Shown: positions 34,701 to 44,222 of the stretch, piece after piece | How the letters are laid out: each line of letters begins with the position of its first letter | Numbering within the stretch: position 1 is the first letter of the stretch | From: Phycisphaerales bacterium | GTDB taxonomy: Bacteria; Planctomycetota; Phycisphaerae; Phycisphaerales; JAGLTS01 | Assembly: GCA_023135165.1 (NCBI GenBank) | Contig: JAGLTS010000097.1 | Coordinates: 1-60,631 of the forward strand | Direction: 5' to 3' | Length of the DNA stretch: 60,631 nucleotides | Notes under the pieces: generated by a model | Databases searched by the model: none | Seen by the model: only the letters and a program-made list of their open reading frames with translations | What the model was told of the DNA's origin: nothing | Position numbers and translations under genes: made by a program

Positions 34701-35420
34701 ATGGCACATCAAGGGTCTTACCGACGAGTCCTGCTCAAGATCAGCGGGGAGAGCTTTTGTGGTCCCGACGGGTATGGCGTTGAGCCTGACGCACTCAAGC
34801 TCATCGCAACGGAGATCGTCGCCGCGACCGAGATCGGCATCCAGCTCGCCGTCGTCGTGGGCGGCGGGAACATCGTCAGGGGCACCAAGCTCGCCGAGGC
34901 GGGCCACATCCCACAATCCACCGCCGACTACATGGGAATGCTCGGTACGGTCATCAACGGGCTGGGGCTCAAGGAGATGCTCCACACGATGGGCAAAGAG
35001 GCCCGGCTCATGTCGGCGATCAACCTGACATCCGTCGCCGAGCCGTTCATCCGCGCCCGCGCCATTCGGCACCTCGAAAAGGGGCGAGTCGTCATCCTGG
35101 CGGCGGGCACGGGCAATCCATTCTTCACGACCGACAGTTGCGCAGCGCTGCGAGGCAGGGAACTCGATGCGGATGTCGTGCTCAAGGCGACGAAGGTGGA
35201 TGGCGTGTACGACACCGACCCCGCCAAAACGCCGAACGCCAAGAGATTCGAGGAGATCTCCTTCCGCGAGACGATGGAGAGGCAGCTCAAGGTGATGGAC
35301 ATGACGGCGGTCTCGCTGTGCATGGAGCAGCAGCTTCCCGTCGTCGTCTTTGACTTCCGTGTGAAGGGGAACATCAAGCGCGCCGCGATGGGCGAACGCA
35401 TCGGCACCATTATCCATTGA
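34701..35420 (+). CDS. pyrH: UMP kinase
   Basis: Phosphorylates UMP to UDP, essential for pyrimidine nucleotide supply. At 239 residues it has the standard bacterial hexameric UMPK length and amino-acid-kinase fold: YRRVLLKISGESF at the N-terminus, AVVVGGGNIVRG near 55, and GTGNPFFTTDSCAALR near 140, then ATKVDGVYDTDP. The start has AGGAAGG just upstream. It is followed 88 bases later by frr, the common pyrH-frr pairing; tsf and rpsB are not adjacent. Confidence 0.96.
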   Translation: MAHQGSYRRVLLKISGESFCGPDGYGVEPDALKLIATEIVAATEIGIQLAVVVGGGNIVRGTKLAEAGHIPQSTADYMGMLGTVINGLGLKEMLHTMGKEARLMSAINLTSVAEPFIRARAIRHLEKGRVVILAAGTGNPFFTTDSCAALRGRELDADVVLKATKVDGVYDTDPAKTPNAKRFEEISFRETMERQLKVMDMTAVSLCMEQQLPVVVFDFRVKGNIKRAAMGERIGTIIH

Positions 35421-35508
35421 GCAGAGGGAACACAGCAAGGTTGCGATCAACAGACCGCCTCCCGACAATGAGCGTGACCATACCCAGGACCAGCAAGCGA
35501 GACCGACA

Positions 35509-36075
35509 ATGGATGCTGACACGATCAACCTGACATGCGATGATGCGATGAGCAAGGCGATCGACTACCTCAAGCATGAGTTGCGGGGTCTTCGCACGGG
35601 GCGGGCATCCACAGCCCTGGTCGAATACGTCAAGGTGGATTACTACGGCTCGCCGACCGACTTGAAGGGGCTTGCCGCCATCTCGACGCCTGAGCCGGCG
35701 CTCATCGTCATCAAGCCGTTCGACCCCACATCGGTCGGAGCCATCACCAAGGGGATCCAGGCGTCCGACCTCGGCCTGAACCCGCAATCCGACGGCAAGA
35801 CGATCCGCATCACCATCCCGCCTCTCTCAGGCGACCGCCGCAAGCAACTCATTTCCAAAGTTAAGGAGATGGGCGAGAGCGCCAAGGTCAGTGTTCGCAA
35901 CGCCCGACGTGATGCCAACAAGCACGTCGATCAGGCGGAGAAAGCCCATGAAGAGGGCATGACCGAAGATGCCGCCAAGGATCTCAAGGAAGAGATCCTC
36001 GATATGACCCACGACTACGAGAAGAAGATCGACGAACTTGTGAAGGTCAAGTCCGACGAGATCAACGAGGTCTGA
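35509..36075 (+). CDS. frr: Ribosome recycling factor
   Basis: Splits post-termination ribosomes with EF-G. At 188 residues it is the normal size. The conserved ELRGLRTGRASTALVE (near 25-40), YYGSPTDLKGLA, the LIVIKPFDP strand, KTIRITIPPLSGDRRKQL and VSVRNARRDAN are all present. It lies downstream of pyrH, probably in one transcript. Confidence 0.97.
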   Translation: MDADTINLTCDDAMSKAIDYLKHELRGLRTGRASTALVEYVKVDYYGSPTDLKGLAAISTPEPALIVIKPFDPTSVGAITKGIQASDLGLNPQSDGKTIRITIPPLSGDRRKQLISKVKEMGESAKVSVRNARRDANKHVDQAEKAHEEGMTEDAAKDLKEEILDMTHDYEKKIDELVKVKSDEINEV

Positions 36076-36124
36076 TCGGCGCCTTGCCGGTGCTTCTGAC
36101 CACGTGTTCAAACGGAGATGAGTT

Positions 36125-36799
36125 ATGAACGTGCGCCGATGCTTTGCACTCGCTGCGTGTCTGGCTGTGGTGGGCTGCACAGGCGCCCCCCTTACGGACA
36201 ACACGCCGCCGACCGGGTTCACATCGCTTTTCAACGGTAAGGATCTGACCGGATGGAAGGGCCTCGTCGCGAACCCGCCGCAACGAGCGGCGATGACCCG
36301 TAGCGAACTCGCGGACGCACAAGCCCGAGCCGATGAAGACATGCGAGCCCACTGGCATGCGATCGACGGCGTGCTCGTCTTCGACGGCAAGGGGCAGAAC
36401 CTCTGCACCTCGCGTGACTACGGCGACTTCGAACTCCTCGTCGATTGGAAGATCGAACCGAAGGGCGATAGCGGGATCTACCTGCGAGGATCACCCCAGG
36501 TACAGATATGGGAGCATGCTGACGGTTCGGGCGGGGTCTACAACAACCAGGCGAACCCATCCAGACCGCTCGTGTACGCGGACAACCCTCCGGGCGAATG
36601 GAACACGTTCCGCATTCTGATGCGGGGCGAGCGTGTCACGGTTCACCTGAACGATGTACTCGTCGTGGACAACGTCGTGATGGAGAACTACTGGGAGCGC
36701 GACAAGCCGATCTACCCCACGGGCGCGATCGAGCTTCAGAACCACGGCAATTCGCTGTATTTCAAGAACATCTACATCCGCGGACTCGACGCGCGCTGA
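36125..36799 (+). CDS. 3-keto-disaccharide hydrolase family (DUF1080) lipoprotein
   Basis: A 224-residue lipoprotein (signal peptide, lipobox AVVGC with Cys18). The DUF1080 fold is evident: FTSLFNGKDLTGWKG at the start of the mature protein, YGDFELLVDWKIEPKGDSGI near 99, YLRG, then PPGEWNTFRILMRGERVTV and GAIELQNHGNSLYFKNIYIR. Members of this family hydrolyse 3-keto-glycosides made by periplasmic Gfo/Idh-type dehydrogenases. That fits the oxidoreductase and isomerase genes at 38183-44219. GGAG precedes the ATG by nine bases. Confidence 0.9.
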   Translation: MNVRRCFALAACLAVVGCTGAPLTDNTPPTGFTSLFNGKDLTGWKGLVANPPQRAAMTRSELADAQARADEDMRAHWHAIDGVLVFDGKGQNLCTSRDYGDFELLVDWKIEPKGDSGIYLRGSPQVQIWEHADGSGGVYNNQANPSRPLVYADNPPGEWNTFRILMRGERVTVHLNDVLVVDNVVMENYWERDKPIYPTGAIELQNHGNSLYFKNIYIRGLDAR

Positions 36800-36874
36800 G
36801 CATCGGCATCCAATCTCGCTTCCCTTCGGAGCGCGGCCAAACGCCGGGTATTTGCCTTCCGTTTAGCCGCGACG

Positions 36875-36903
36875 CGCAGCGGAGCGCATCCGGTTGCGCT
36901 GCG
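36875..36903. terminator. Possible shared hairpin between convergent genes
   Basis: A 7-bp perfect stem CGCAGCG (36875-36881) and CGCTGCG (36897-36903) with a 15-base loop lies between the convergent DUF1080 and transporter stops. It lacks a U-tract, so it is at most a weak terminator. Confidence 0.25.
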
Positions 36904-36908
36904 GTGTG

Positions 36909-38150
36909 TCATTGCTCGTTCGTCTGATTCACGCCCTTGTCCCGGAAGAGCAGGAAGAAGAGCACCATGATGACACCGGCCGCGATGCACGGAATCAGCC
37001 AGAAGTTCTGGTAGCTGGCGCGAAGCGCATCACCTTCTCCGCTGACCATTCCGTTAAACAACCTGCCCGCGATCTGGGCACCGATCAGCATCCCGAGACC
37101 CTGCGTGACGAACACAAGCAGACCCTGCGCCTGGCCACGCACTTCGGGAGTAGACTTCTTGTCGGTGTAGATGAACCCGGTGACGAAGAAGAAGTCATAG
37201 CAAATCCCGTGCAACAAGATGCCGCCGAAGATCATCCACAGGATTCCATCATCGGCGGCGCCGGCGAAGAGGCCGTAGCGCACCACCCACGCCGCCATGC
37301 CGATCAAAAGCATCCACTTCACGCCCAGCCGGATGAAGAAGAAAGGCATGATAATCATGAAGACGATCTCAGCGATCTGTCCGAAGGACATGCTGAACGC
37401 GGGGTCCTTGAATCCCGCGGCATCCGCGAAGAGGGGTGCGTAGTTGTAGTACGCCGCAAGCGGGATACAGATGAGGAACGAACTGATCAGGAACACGTAG
37501 AACGGGAAGCTGGAGAGCTGCCGCAGGGCGTCGATGCCCAGTATTTCCGTGAAGCGAATCTTCTTGCCCGCCGCCGGGGGCGGTGTGTGCGGAAGTGAGA
37601 AGCTATACAGCCCCAGCGCGATGCACGCTCCGCCGGTGACGTAGAACTGCATCGCTTCCTTGTCCGCGTGGAGCCACTTGCTCACGACCCAGTTCGCCGC
37701 GATCCAGCCGATCGTGCCGAACACACGGATGATCGGGAACTGCTTCTCCTGATTCGTGATGTTATGGAACGCAAGCGTGTTGGTGAGACCGAGCGTCGGC
37801 ATGTAGCAAAGCATGTGCAGGAGCAAGACAACGATGAACAGAACATCGCTCACGCCGGCCGCCCAGGGCACAAGGAACATCGTGATGCCCCCGAGGATGT
37901 GCATGACGCCCAGCACACGTTCGGTGGCGAAGAATCGGTCCGCGATCATCCCGAGGAAAAACGGAGACACGATCGCAGCGATCGGACCGACCGTGTAGGC
38001 CCAGAAGATCATGTTGCCCATCTCGTGGGCGTTCATGTAGTTCCCGACCGTGACATACCACGCGCCCCAGATGAAGAATTGGAGGAACATCATCACGGAC
38101 AGGCGTGTGCCTACCAACGATTTCGGGCCCCCGGTCTCGATGCTCGTCAT
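36909..38150 (-). CDS. NupG-like MFS transporter (nucleoside/sugar:H+ symporter type)
   Basis: A 413-residue integral membrane protein with about twelve helices. The N-terminus (MMFLQFFIWGAWYVTVGNYM) is characteristic of the nucleoside:proton symporter branch, with IADRFFATERVLG after helix 2. In planctomycetes such transporters commonly accompany Gfo/Idh/MocA and TIM-barrel genes and may carry sugars or derivatives instead of nucleosides. It is the last gene of a three-gene minus-strand operon (oxidoreductase, isomerase, transporter), 32 bases after the isomerase. Confidence 0.88.
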   Translation of the reverse strand: MTSIETGGPKSLVGTRLSVMMFLQFFIWGAWYVTVGNYMNAHEMGNMIFWAYTVGPIAAIVSPFFLGMIADRFFATERVLGVMHILGGITMFLVPWAAGVSDVLFIVVLLLHMLCYMPTLGLTNTLAFHNITNQEKQFPIIRVFGTIGWIAANWVVSKWLHADKEAMQFYVTGGACIALGLYSFSLPHTPPPAAGKKIRFTEILGIDALRQLSSFPFYVFLISSFLICIPLAAYYNYAPLFADAAGFKDPAFSMSFGQIAEIVFMIIMPFFFIRLGVKWMLLIGMAAWVVRYGLFAGAADDGILWMIFGGILLHGICYDFFFVTGFIYTDKKSTPEVRGQAQGLLVFVTQGLGMLIGAQIAGRLFNGMVSGEGDALRASYQNFWLIPCIAAGVIMVLFFLLFRDKGVNQTNEQ

Positions 38151-38182
38151 TGGTCTTTCCTCATGTCTGGGATGTGTACGGC

Positions 38183-39220
38183 CTACGACTCGGCGAATGC
38201 AGCGTCAAATGCGATGTCCGACGGCGCGAAGTCCAGCTTGCGCACAAACCTCGCCGCTTCCTTGGCGCCGTGCTCGCGGTCCATCAGGATGTCTTCCCAT
38301 TCCACCGATAGCGGGCCGGTGTACTTCACGTCGTTCAAGGCTCGGATGATACCTTCGAAGTCAATGCAACCCCGGCCGGGCGAGCGGAACTCCCACGCGC
38401 GGTCCGGGTCGCCGAAGTCGGTGTGTCCGCCGAAGACGCCCACAGCCGTCGGCGTCGTTGACCACCACACATCCTTGACGTGACAATGGAAGATGCGCGA
38501 GCCGAACTCGCGGATGAAACGGATGTAGTCCACGCCCTGATAGCCCAAGTGCGACGGATCGAAGTTGAAGCCGAAGCGCGGATGGTCGTCGATGGCAGCG
38601 ATCGCTCGCCGTGTCGAGACGATGTCGAAAGCGATCTCAGTGGGATGGACCTCCAGGCCGAAGTCCACGCTCACCTGCTCGAATACATCAAGAATCGGCA
38701 ACCATCGCGCGGCGAAGTCTTCGTAACCGGCGTCGATTTGCCCCGGCTGGTTCGGCGGGAAGGAGTACAAGAGCGGCCAGATGCTGCTGCCCGTGAAGCC
38801 GTTGACAACAACGCGCGTCAGACGATCCCGCACCGCCTCCGGCGCGCAGTCGAAGAAGCGCCGAGCTGCCCGAGCCGTCATCTTCATTTCTTCCGCAGCG
38901 CGCGAGCGAACACCCTCCGGCTCGCCGTTGCCCCACACGTGCTCGGGCAGGATGGACTGGTGCCGCTCATCAATGTGGTCGCACACCGCCTGACCGGCAA
39001 GATGGTTACTTATCGCGTAGCAGCCGAGCTTGTGGTCCGACAGGATCTGCCATCGACCTTTGCAGTACGCATCGCTCTGCACCGCCTGACGAACGTCGAA
39101 ATGATCTCCCCAGCACGCGAGCTCCAGCCCGTCGTAGCCGAACTTCGCCGCTTTGCTACACATCACATCGAGCGGCAGATCCGCCCACTGTCCCGTAAAG
39201 AGCGTCACTGGTCGCTGCAT
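38183..39220 (-). CDS. Sugar phosphate isomerase/epimerase family TIM barrel
   Basis: A 345-residue AP-endonuclease-2-type barrel. Likely metal ligands are Glu and His residues in [15 protein letters not shown] (near 190), [13 protein letters not shown] (near 220), [10 protein letters not shown] (near 245) and LSVEWEDI (near 310). Such enzymes isomerise or dehydrate keto-sugars. It is co-transcribed with the Gfo/Idh/MocA gene upstream (41 bases) and the transporter downstream. Together they suggest uptake and catabolism of a modified sugar. Confidence 0.92.
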   Translation of the reverse strand: MQRPVTLFTGQWADLPLDVMCSKAAKFGYDGLELACWGDHFDVRQAVQSDAYCKGRWQILSDHKLGCYAISNHLAGQAVCDHIDERHQSILPEHVWGNGEPEGVRSRAAEEMKMTARAARRFFDCAPEAVRDRLTRVVVNGFTGSSIWPLLYSFPPNQPGQIDAGYEDFAARWLPILDVFEQVSVDFGLEVHPTEIAFDIVSTRRAIAAIDDHPRFGFNFDPSHLGYQGVDYIRFIREFGSRIFHCHVKDVWWSTTPTAVGVFGGHTDFGDPDRAWEFRSPGRGCIDFEGIIRALNDVKYTGPLSVEWEDILMDREHGAKEAARFVRKLDFAPSDIAFDAAFAES

Positions 39221-39261
39221 GTCAAGCTCCGTTCTCCGGTCGTCGCCGCCCTGTTTCCACC

Positions 39262-40449
39262 TTAGCGAACTTCGCTGAGCTTCACCGCACAGCGGTTCTT
39301 CGCCGCCAGCATCGCCGCCTCAAGCACACGCTGCGTCTCGTACGCATCCGCGAAGTCCGGGATCGGCACGACGGGCTTATTGCCGCCGAGCACCCGCATC
39401 ATGTCCGCTGCCTGATTCACGAAGCTGTGCTCGTAGCCCAGGACGTGCGCATCCGGCCACCATGCTTCGACATACGGGTGATTCCCCGCCGACGTACACA
39501 TGATCTTCGTCCAGCCTCGCAGCTTCGGGTCGGCGGTGTTGTCGAAATACTCCAGGTAGTTCATATCCTCAAAGCGGAAGCGGAGCGCTCCCTTGTCGCC
39601 GTGGACCTCGATGCCATTCTGATTCATGTAGCCGGTCGCCAGCCGTGACGCTTCGAAGCTCGCCACCGCTCCGCCCTTGAAGCGAGCGAGGAAGAGCACA
39701 CAGTCGTCGACATCGCTCTTGCCCTTCCTCCTCGCGCCCTTGGCTCCACCTGCAATGCCGCCTGCCTCGTTGGACTCGACGAGTGTGCGCTGCTTGATAA
39801 ACGTCTCGGCGATCGCGCCTGTGATCTCGCTGATCTCGTCGCCGGTGATAAAGCGCGCCATGTCGATGATGTGGGCGTTGAGGTCGCCGTGCGCGCCGCT
39901 CCCCGCGAGTTTCTTCTTGAATCGCCACAACAACGGCGTGTCCGGCCCGCCCCAATCCTGCAGGTAGATGCAACGGACGTGATAGATCCGCCCGATCTTG
40001 CCGGCCTTGACGAGCTGATGCGCCAGCGCCACAGCCGGGCAGCGGCGGTAGTTGTACCAGACGAAAGTCGGCGCCTTGGCCTTCTTCGCCGCTTTGACCA
40101 TGACTCGCGCATCGTCGAGCGTGCCTGCGATCGGCTTCTCCGTGGCGACCGGCTTGCCCGCAGCCAGTGCTTCCATCGCGGGAGCCATGTGCATGTAGTT
40201 CGGCGTCACGATGTCGACAAGGTCGATCTCGCTTGCGCGAACAAGCTGTTTCCAGTCCGTCGTCGCGTTCCGCCACCCCCACTGCTCGGCGAAGGTCTCG
40301 GGCTTCTCCTGTTTCAGTCCGAAGACGCTGTGCATCACCGGATGTGTCGGCAAACCCGGGAAGAACTTACTCACCTTCAGATATGCGTTGCTGTGCGTAC
40401 GCCCCATGAATCCCTGACCGATGAGGGCGACGTTGCAGGTCCGCGGCAT
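39262..40449 (-). CDS. Gfo/Idh/MocA oxidoreductase (cytoplasmic)
   Basis: A 395-residue NAD(P)-dependent sugar dehydrogenase-type protein. The Rossmann motif is at the N-terminus ([17 protein letters not shown]); the catalytic-lysine motif of the family is EKPIAG (near 105), and the C-terminal beta-sheet domain includes [19 protein letters not shown]. There is no signal peptide, so it acts in the cytoplasm. It heads the operon with the TIM-barrel isomerase and MFS transporter and diverges from the Tat-exported paralogue at 40714 across a 264-base promoter region. Confidence 0.92.
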   Translation of the reverse strand: MPRTCNVALIGQGFMGRTHSNAYLKVSKFFPGLPTHPVMHSVFGLKQEKPETFAEQWGWRNATTDWKQLVRASEIDLVDIVTPNYMHMAPAMEALAAGKPVATEKPIAGTLDDARVMVKAAKKAKAPTFVWYNYRRCPAVALAHQLVKAGKIGRIYHVRCIYLQDWGGPDTPLLWRFKKKLAGSGAHGDLNAHIIDMARFITGDEISEITGAIAETFIKQRTLVESNEAGGIAGGAKGARRKGKSDVDDCVLFLARFKGGAVASFEASRLATGYMNQNGIEVHGDKGALRFRFEDMNYLEYFDNTADPKLRGWTKIMCTSAGNHPYVEAWWPDAHVLGYEHSFVNQAADMMRVLGGNKPVVPIPDFADAYETQRVLEAAMLAAKNRCAVKLSEVR

Positions 40450-40713
40450 AGCTGTCAGCTCCTATCGCACAACCGCGTTGATGGCGGCGGTGGGCCATGG
40501 GTGAGGATTGGCCGATCGCCAATCTACCGGGATTCATGTCCGTTTGGCAATCGGCGGCTCGGCGGCGCTCGCACAGCGAGGGGGCAGGGGGTATAACGGG
40601 TGCTCGCAACCTCACGCCGATCGGCGCCTCAAGCGGCAGGGCGCTCGCCCGGTATCGCGCGATGAATCAGACCTTCTCGCCGCACAGATTCCTAGCAGAG
40701 AGGATGAACTGCG

Positions 40714-42045
40714 ATGACCACCACTGATCACACAATGCCGACGAACGCAGCACGACGTGATTTCCTTGTCACAGCGGCAGGCGTCGCGGCTGCATCGTCA
40801 CTTCTGGGGGCATGCGCCGGGCCGGAGGCGAAGCCGGTGGTCCGGATGCCGAAGGGTGCCGCCGCTGCGCGTGCGCCGCTCGGCGAAAACGATCCCATCC
40901 GCATGGGACTGATCGGAACAGGCGGCATGGGAAGCGGCCACCTCCGGGCGATGATGTCGCTCACCGAGCAGAAGCGCGCCAACGTCAAGATCGTCGCGGT
41001 CTGCGATGTGTGCAAGCCTCGCCTCGATTCCAACCAGAAGGCATGCACCGAGAAGCAGGGCTTCCAGGTCGATGCCTACCGCTACTACTCCGACCTGCTC
41101 GCACGCGATGACATCCACGGCGTGCTCATCGCCAGCCCCGAGCACTGGCACGCGCAGATGGCGATCGACGCCATCTACGCGGGGAAGGATGTGTACGTCG
41201 AGAAACCGATGACGCTGCGTTTCCCCGAAGCGCTCGCGCTGCGGGAGGTCGTTGAGGCGAACGACAAAATCCTCCAGGTGGGAACGCAGTACATGACGTG
41301 GCCGCTCTTCCATGAAGCCAGGAAACTGATCGCCGCCGGTGCCATCGGCAAGCCCACGTTCAGCCAGACGAGCTACTGCCGCAACTCGAAGAATGGTGAG
41401 TGGCTGTACGGGATTGACCAGCGAGTCAAACCGGGCGAGATGTTGGATTGGGAGGCGTGGTGCGGGCCACTCGGGCTCCATGAGTGGGACACTGAGGTCT
41501 ACCATCGGTGGCGCCGGTATCCCACGTTCTCCACAGGCATCGTCGGCGACCTGCTCGTTCACTGGATGACACCCCTTGTTCACGCACTCGACAAAGGATG
41601 GCCCATCCGCGTCACGGCAACCGGCGGTCACTACATCGACAAGACCATGGGCAACCACGATCAGGTCAACCTCACCGTGCAGTTCGAGAAGGAACACACG
41701 ATGATCGTCGCCGGCTCCACATGCAACGACAGCGGCCTGGAGTTCATGATCCGAGGTCACGAGGCGAACATGTACCTCGGCAATAGCGCAAAGGTGGTCG
41801 TTCGGCCTCAGGCGACGTTCGCCGATGATGTCGATGGCATGGAGGTGGACTGCCCATTCCAAGGCCACGACCAGGACAATCTCCGCCTCAACTGGCTGCA
41901 TTGCATCCGTACGCGAGAACAGCCGCTGAGCACGGTTCACCATGGCGTGAAGATCATGGCGATCGTCGATCTCGCCACACGTTCGATGTGGGAGGGATCA
42001 GCCTTCGCGCTTGACCCGAAGACGATGCGGGTCACGAAGCTCTGA
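40714..42045 (+). CDS. Tat-exported Gfo/Idh/MocA oxidoreductase
   Basis: A 443-residue protein with a twin-arginine signal (ARRDFLVTAAG) ending in a possible lipobox (LGACAG). The Rossmann motif IRMGLIGTGGMGSGHL lies near 61, EKPMTLRFPEA near 167 and a C-terminal Gfo/Idh domain follows. Because it is exported, its NAD(P) must be bound before export and retained, as in glucose-fructose oxidoreductase. GAGAGGATG precedes the start. Only three bases separate it from the ApbE gene. Confidence 0.92.
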   Translation: MTTTDHTMPTNAARRDFLVTAAGVAAASSLLGACAGPEAKPVVRMPKGAAAARAPLGENDPIRMGLIGTGGMGSGHLRAMMSLTEQKRANVKIVAVCDVCKPRLDSNQKACTEKQGFQVDAYRYYSDLLARDDIHGVLIASPEHWHAQMAIDAIYAGKDVYVEKPMTLRFPEALALREVVEANDKILQVGTQYMTWPLFHEARKLIAAGAIGKPTFSQTSYCRNSKNGEWLYGIDQRVKPGEMLDWEAWCGPLGLHEWDTEVYHRWRRYPTFSTGIVGDLLVHWMTPLVHALDKGWPIRVTATGGHYIDKTMGNHDQVNLTVQFEKEHTMIVAGSTCNDSGLEFMIRGHEANMYLGNSAKVVVRPQATFADDVDGMEVDCPFQGHDQDNLRLNWLHCIRTREQPLSTVHHGVKIMAIVDLATRSMWEGSAFALDPKTMRVTKL

Positions 42046-42048
42046 CCG

Positions 42049-42984
42049 ATGATCGTCCGCCTCGCCACGCACGCGATGCGCACCCGCTTTGAACTCGTCC
42101 TCGCAGGCGAAGATGAGGTGCATCTGCGCGCGGTCGGCGAAGCGGCGATCGACGAGATCCAGGAGTGCGATCGACGACTGAGCCTCTTCCGCACCGACAG
42201 CTTGCTGTCACACATCAACGCGCACGCAGCATCAGAATGGGTCCGCCTCGACGAGGACACGTTCGAGTTGTTCTCAACATGTCAACGGGTGCATGCGGAA
42301 TCCGGCAGCGCATTTGACGTGACCGTCGCGCCCCTGATGCAGGCGTGGGGGTTTCACGGCGAACGGGGCGACACGACGGCGGCACGCGAGGCGGTCGGTA
42401 TGGAGGCGGTATTGCTCGACAACGACCGCTGCGCCATCCGGTTCGCCAGAGACGACATCCGCATCGACATGGGCGCGGTCGGTAAGGGGCATGCGCTCGA
42501 TCTCGCCGGAACCGTGCTGCGGGATCACACCGTCACGTGCGCGCTTCTGCACGGCGGGACGAGTACGATCCTCGCGATTGGTGCGCCGCCCGGCGAATCC
42601 GGATGGCGCGCATCTGTCGGGCGCGATGACGGCGGGCCGGTCGCTGTGTTGCGCGATGAAGCGCTGTCCGTTTCGGGATCGCACGGGCGCGTCATCGAGA
42701 CGGATGGGAAACGCATCGGCCATGTGCTGGACCCACGAAACGGCGAGCCTGCGGATGGCGCAGCGCTCGCAGCGGTGATCGCGCCGTCGGCCGGTCTCGC
42801 CGATGCGTGGTCCACGGCGCTGCTCGTCCTCGCTGACGCCCAGCCGGCTGCGCACGTTGGGCTAACGGCGATCGTCACCAGCGGTTCGCGGCCGCCCGAC
42901 TCGAGGCTCGCCGCCGGACCACGTCGAGATCAGTTCGAATTCCAAACCACGCTTGCTGCAACCCGCAACAAGGAGACCGCATGA
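42049..42984 (+). CDS. apbE: FAD:protein FMN transferase (ApbE family)
   Basis: Covalently attaches FMN to threonine in target proteins, typically extracytoplasmic flavoproteins. At 311 residues it covers the ApbE fold: CDRRLSLFRTDSLLSHIN near 38, FDVTVAPLMQAWGFHG near 91, IDMGAVGKGHALDLAG near 140, and ALSVSGSHGRV followed by HVLDPRNGEPADG and ADAWSTALLVL. There is no signal peptide or lipobox, unlike many ApbE proteins. It lies between two Tat-exported oxidoreductase genes, three bases after the first and ATGA-overlapping the second. No flavinylation motif ([S/T]GA[T/S] type) was found in the neighbours by eye, so the target is unknown. Confidence 0.88.
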   Translation: MIVRLATHAMRTRFELVLAGEDEVHLRAVGEAAIDEIQECDRRLSLFRTDSLLSHINAHAASEWVRLDEDTFELFSTCQRVHAESGSAFDVTVAPLMQAWGFHGERGDTTAAREAVGMEAVLLDNDRCAIRFARDDIRIDMGAVGKGHALDLAGTVLRDHTVTCALLHGGTSTILAIGAPPGESGWRASVGRDDGGPVAVLRDEALSVSGSHGRVIETDGKRIGHVLDPRNGEPADGAALAAVIAPSAGLADAWSTALLVLADAQPAAHVGLTAIVTSGSRPPDSRLAAGPRRDQFEFQTTLAATRNKETA

Positions 42985-44219
42985 ACCCCACGGACCGACG
43001 CACATTCCTGCAACACACCGCCGGAACGATGGCGGCGATCTCACTCCTGCCCGCGCTCGAGAGCATGGCTGCGATCCAGCTCGAAGGCCCGCTGCGCATC
43101 GCCGTCGTCGGCACCGGGCGGCAGGGACGCGCCATCCTCGCCGAGTTGCAGAAGTTCAACGGCCTGGAGATCGTTGCGCTCTGCGATAGCGACGAATCCC
43201 GTCTTCGATCAGGGCTGCGACGCGCTCAGGGCGCGGAGGGCTTCGCCACGCACGCTGAGCTTCTTGAGAAGGCCCCCGACCTCGCAGCCGTCTTTGTCGC
43301 CACGCCGACGCATCTGCACCGCCGCATCGCCGAGGACTGCCTCGCAGCCGGCAAGCACGTGTACTGCGAAGCGCCGCTCGCCGCATCGGTCGATGATTGC
43401 CAGGCGATCGTCCGGGCAGCTCGCGACACGGACACCGTGTTCCAGACGGGTTTGCAATCACGATCGAACCCGATCTACCAGCTTGCTCGAACATTCGTGC
43501 GAACCGACGCGGTGCGCGACCTTGTTTCGCTTCGCGCTCAGTACCATCGCAAGACGACGTGGCGAACGCCCGCGCCCGATCCCAGCCAGGAGCAAGCACG
43601 CAACTGGCGGCTCAACCCGGATGTGTCCATCGGCCTTGCCGGTGAATTCGGTACGCATCAGTTCGATGCGGTGAACTGGTTCGTCAACGACTACCCCGTC
43701 GAGGTGCGAGGCGCCGGGTCGATCCGCCTGCACAACGACGGCCGAAAGATCGCCGACACGGTGCAGTGCACGCTCTCGTATAACAAGGGACTGCAACTGC
43801 AATACGAAGCGACGATCGCCAACTCGTTCCAGGGACGCTTCGAACTGTTCTGCGGCTCCATGGCGGCGGTGAAGCTCTCGTGGACGGCTGGCTGGATGTT
43901 CAAGGAGGCCGATGCGCCGACGCAGGGTTGGGAGGTCTACGCCATGCGCGAACGGTTCCATTCCGACGACGGCATCACGCTCATCGCCGACGCCACGCAA
44001 CTCGCTGCACAAGGCAAGCTCAAGGAAGGCATCGGGCTGCCCAATCCGCCGCTCTACTACGCGATCGAGGACTTCCTGCGCAGCGTGACGCAGGGCAAAC
44101 CCGTCGTGTGCACGGCTGAGGAAGGCCTGCGCGCCGCGGTCATCGGCATCCTCGCCAATCAAGCGGTCATCACCGGCGACACGATCACCATCGACCGCAG
44201 CCTCTTCAAGGCGGAGTAA
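42981..44219 (+). CDS. Second Tat-exported Gfo/Idh/MocA oxidoreductase
   Basis: A 412-residue protein with a twin-arginine signal (TDRRTFLQHTAGTMAAIS). The Rossmann motif RIAVVGTGRQGRAIL lies near 38, the family lysine region is replaced by CEAPLAASVDD near 133, and WRLNPDVSIGLAGEFGTHQ lies near 213. The usual EKP motif reads EAP, so the catalytic lysine appears to be missing. ATG 42981 overlaps the apbE stop, and the next gene starts three bases after the stop. It may be a structural or diverged partner of the first oxidoreductase. Confidence 0.9.
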   Translation: MNPTDRRTFLQHTAGTMAAISLLPALESMAAIQLEGPLRIAVVGTGRQGRAILAELQKFNGLEIVALCDSDESRLRSGLRRAQGAEGFATHAELLEKAPDLAAVFVATPTHLHRRIAEDCLAAGKHVYCEAPLAASVDDCQAIVRAARDTDTVFQTGLQSRSNPIYQLARTFVRTDAVRDLVSLRAQYHRKTTWRTPAPDPSQEQARNWRLNPDVSIGLAGEFGTHQFDAVNWFVNDYPVEVRGAGSIRLHNDGRKIADTVQCTLSYNKGLQLQYEATIANSFQGRFELFCGSMAAVKLSWTAGWMFKEADAPTQGWEVYAMRERFHSDDGITLIADATQLAAQGKLKEGIGLPNPPLYYAIEDFLRSVTQGKPVVCTAEEGLRAAVIGILANQAVITGDTITIDRSLFKAE

Positions 44220-44222
44220 CCC

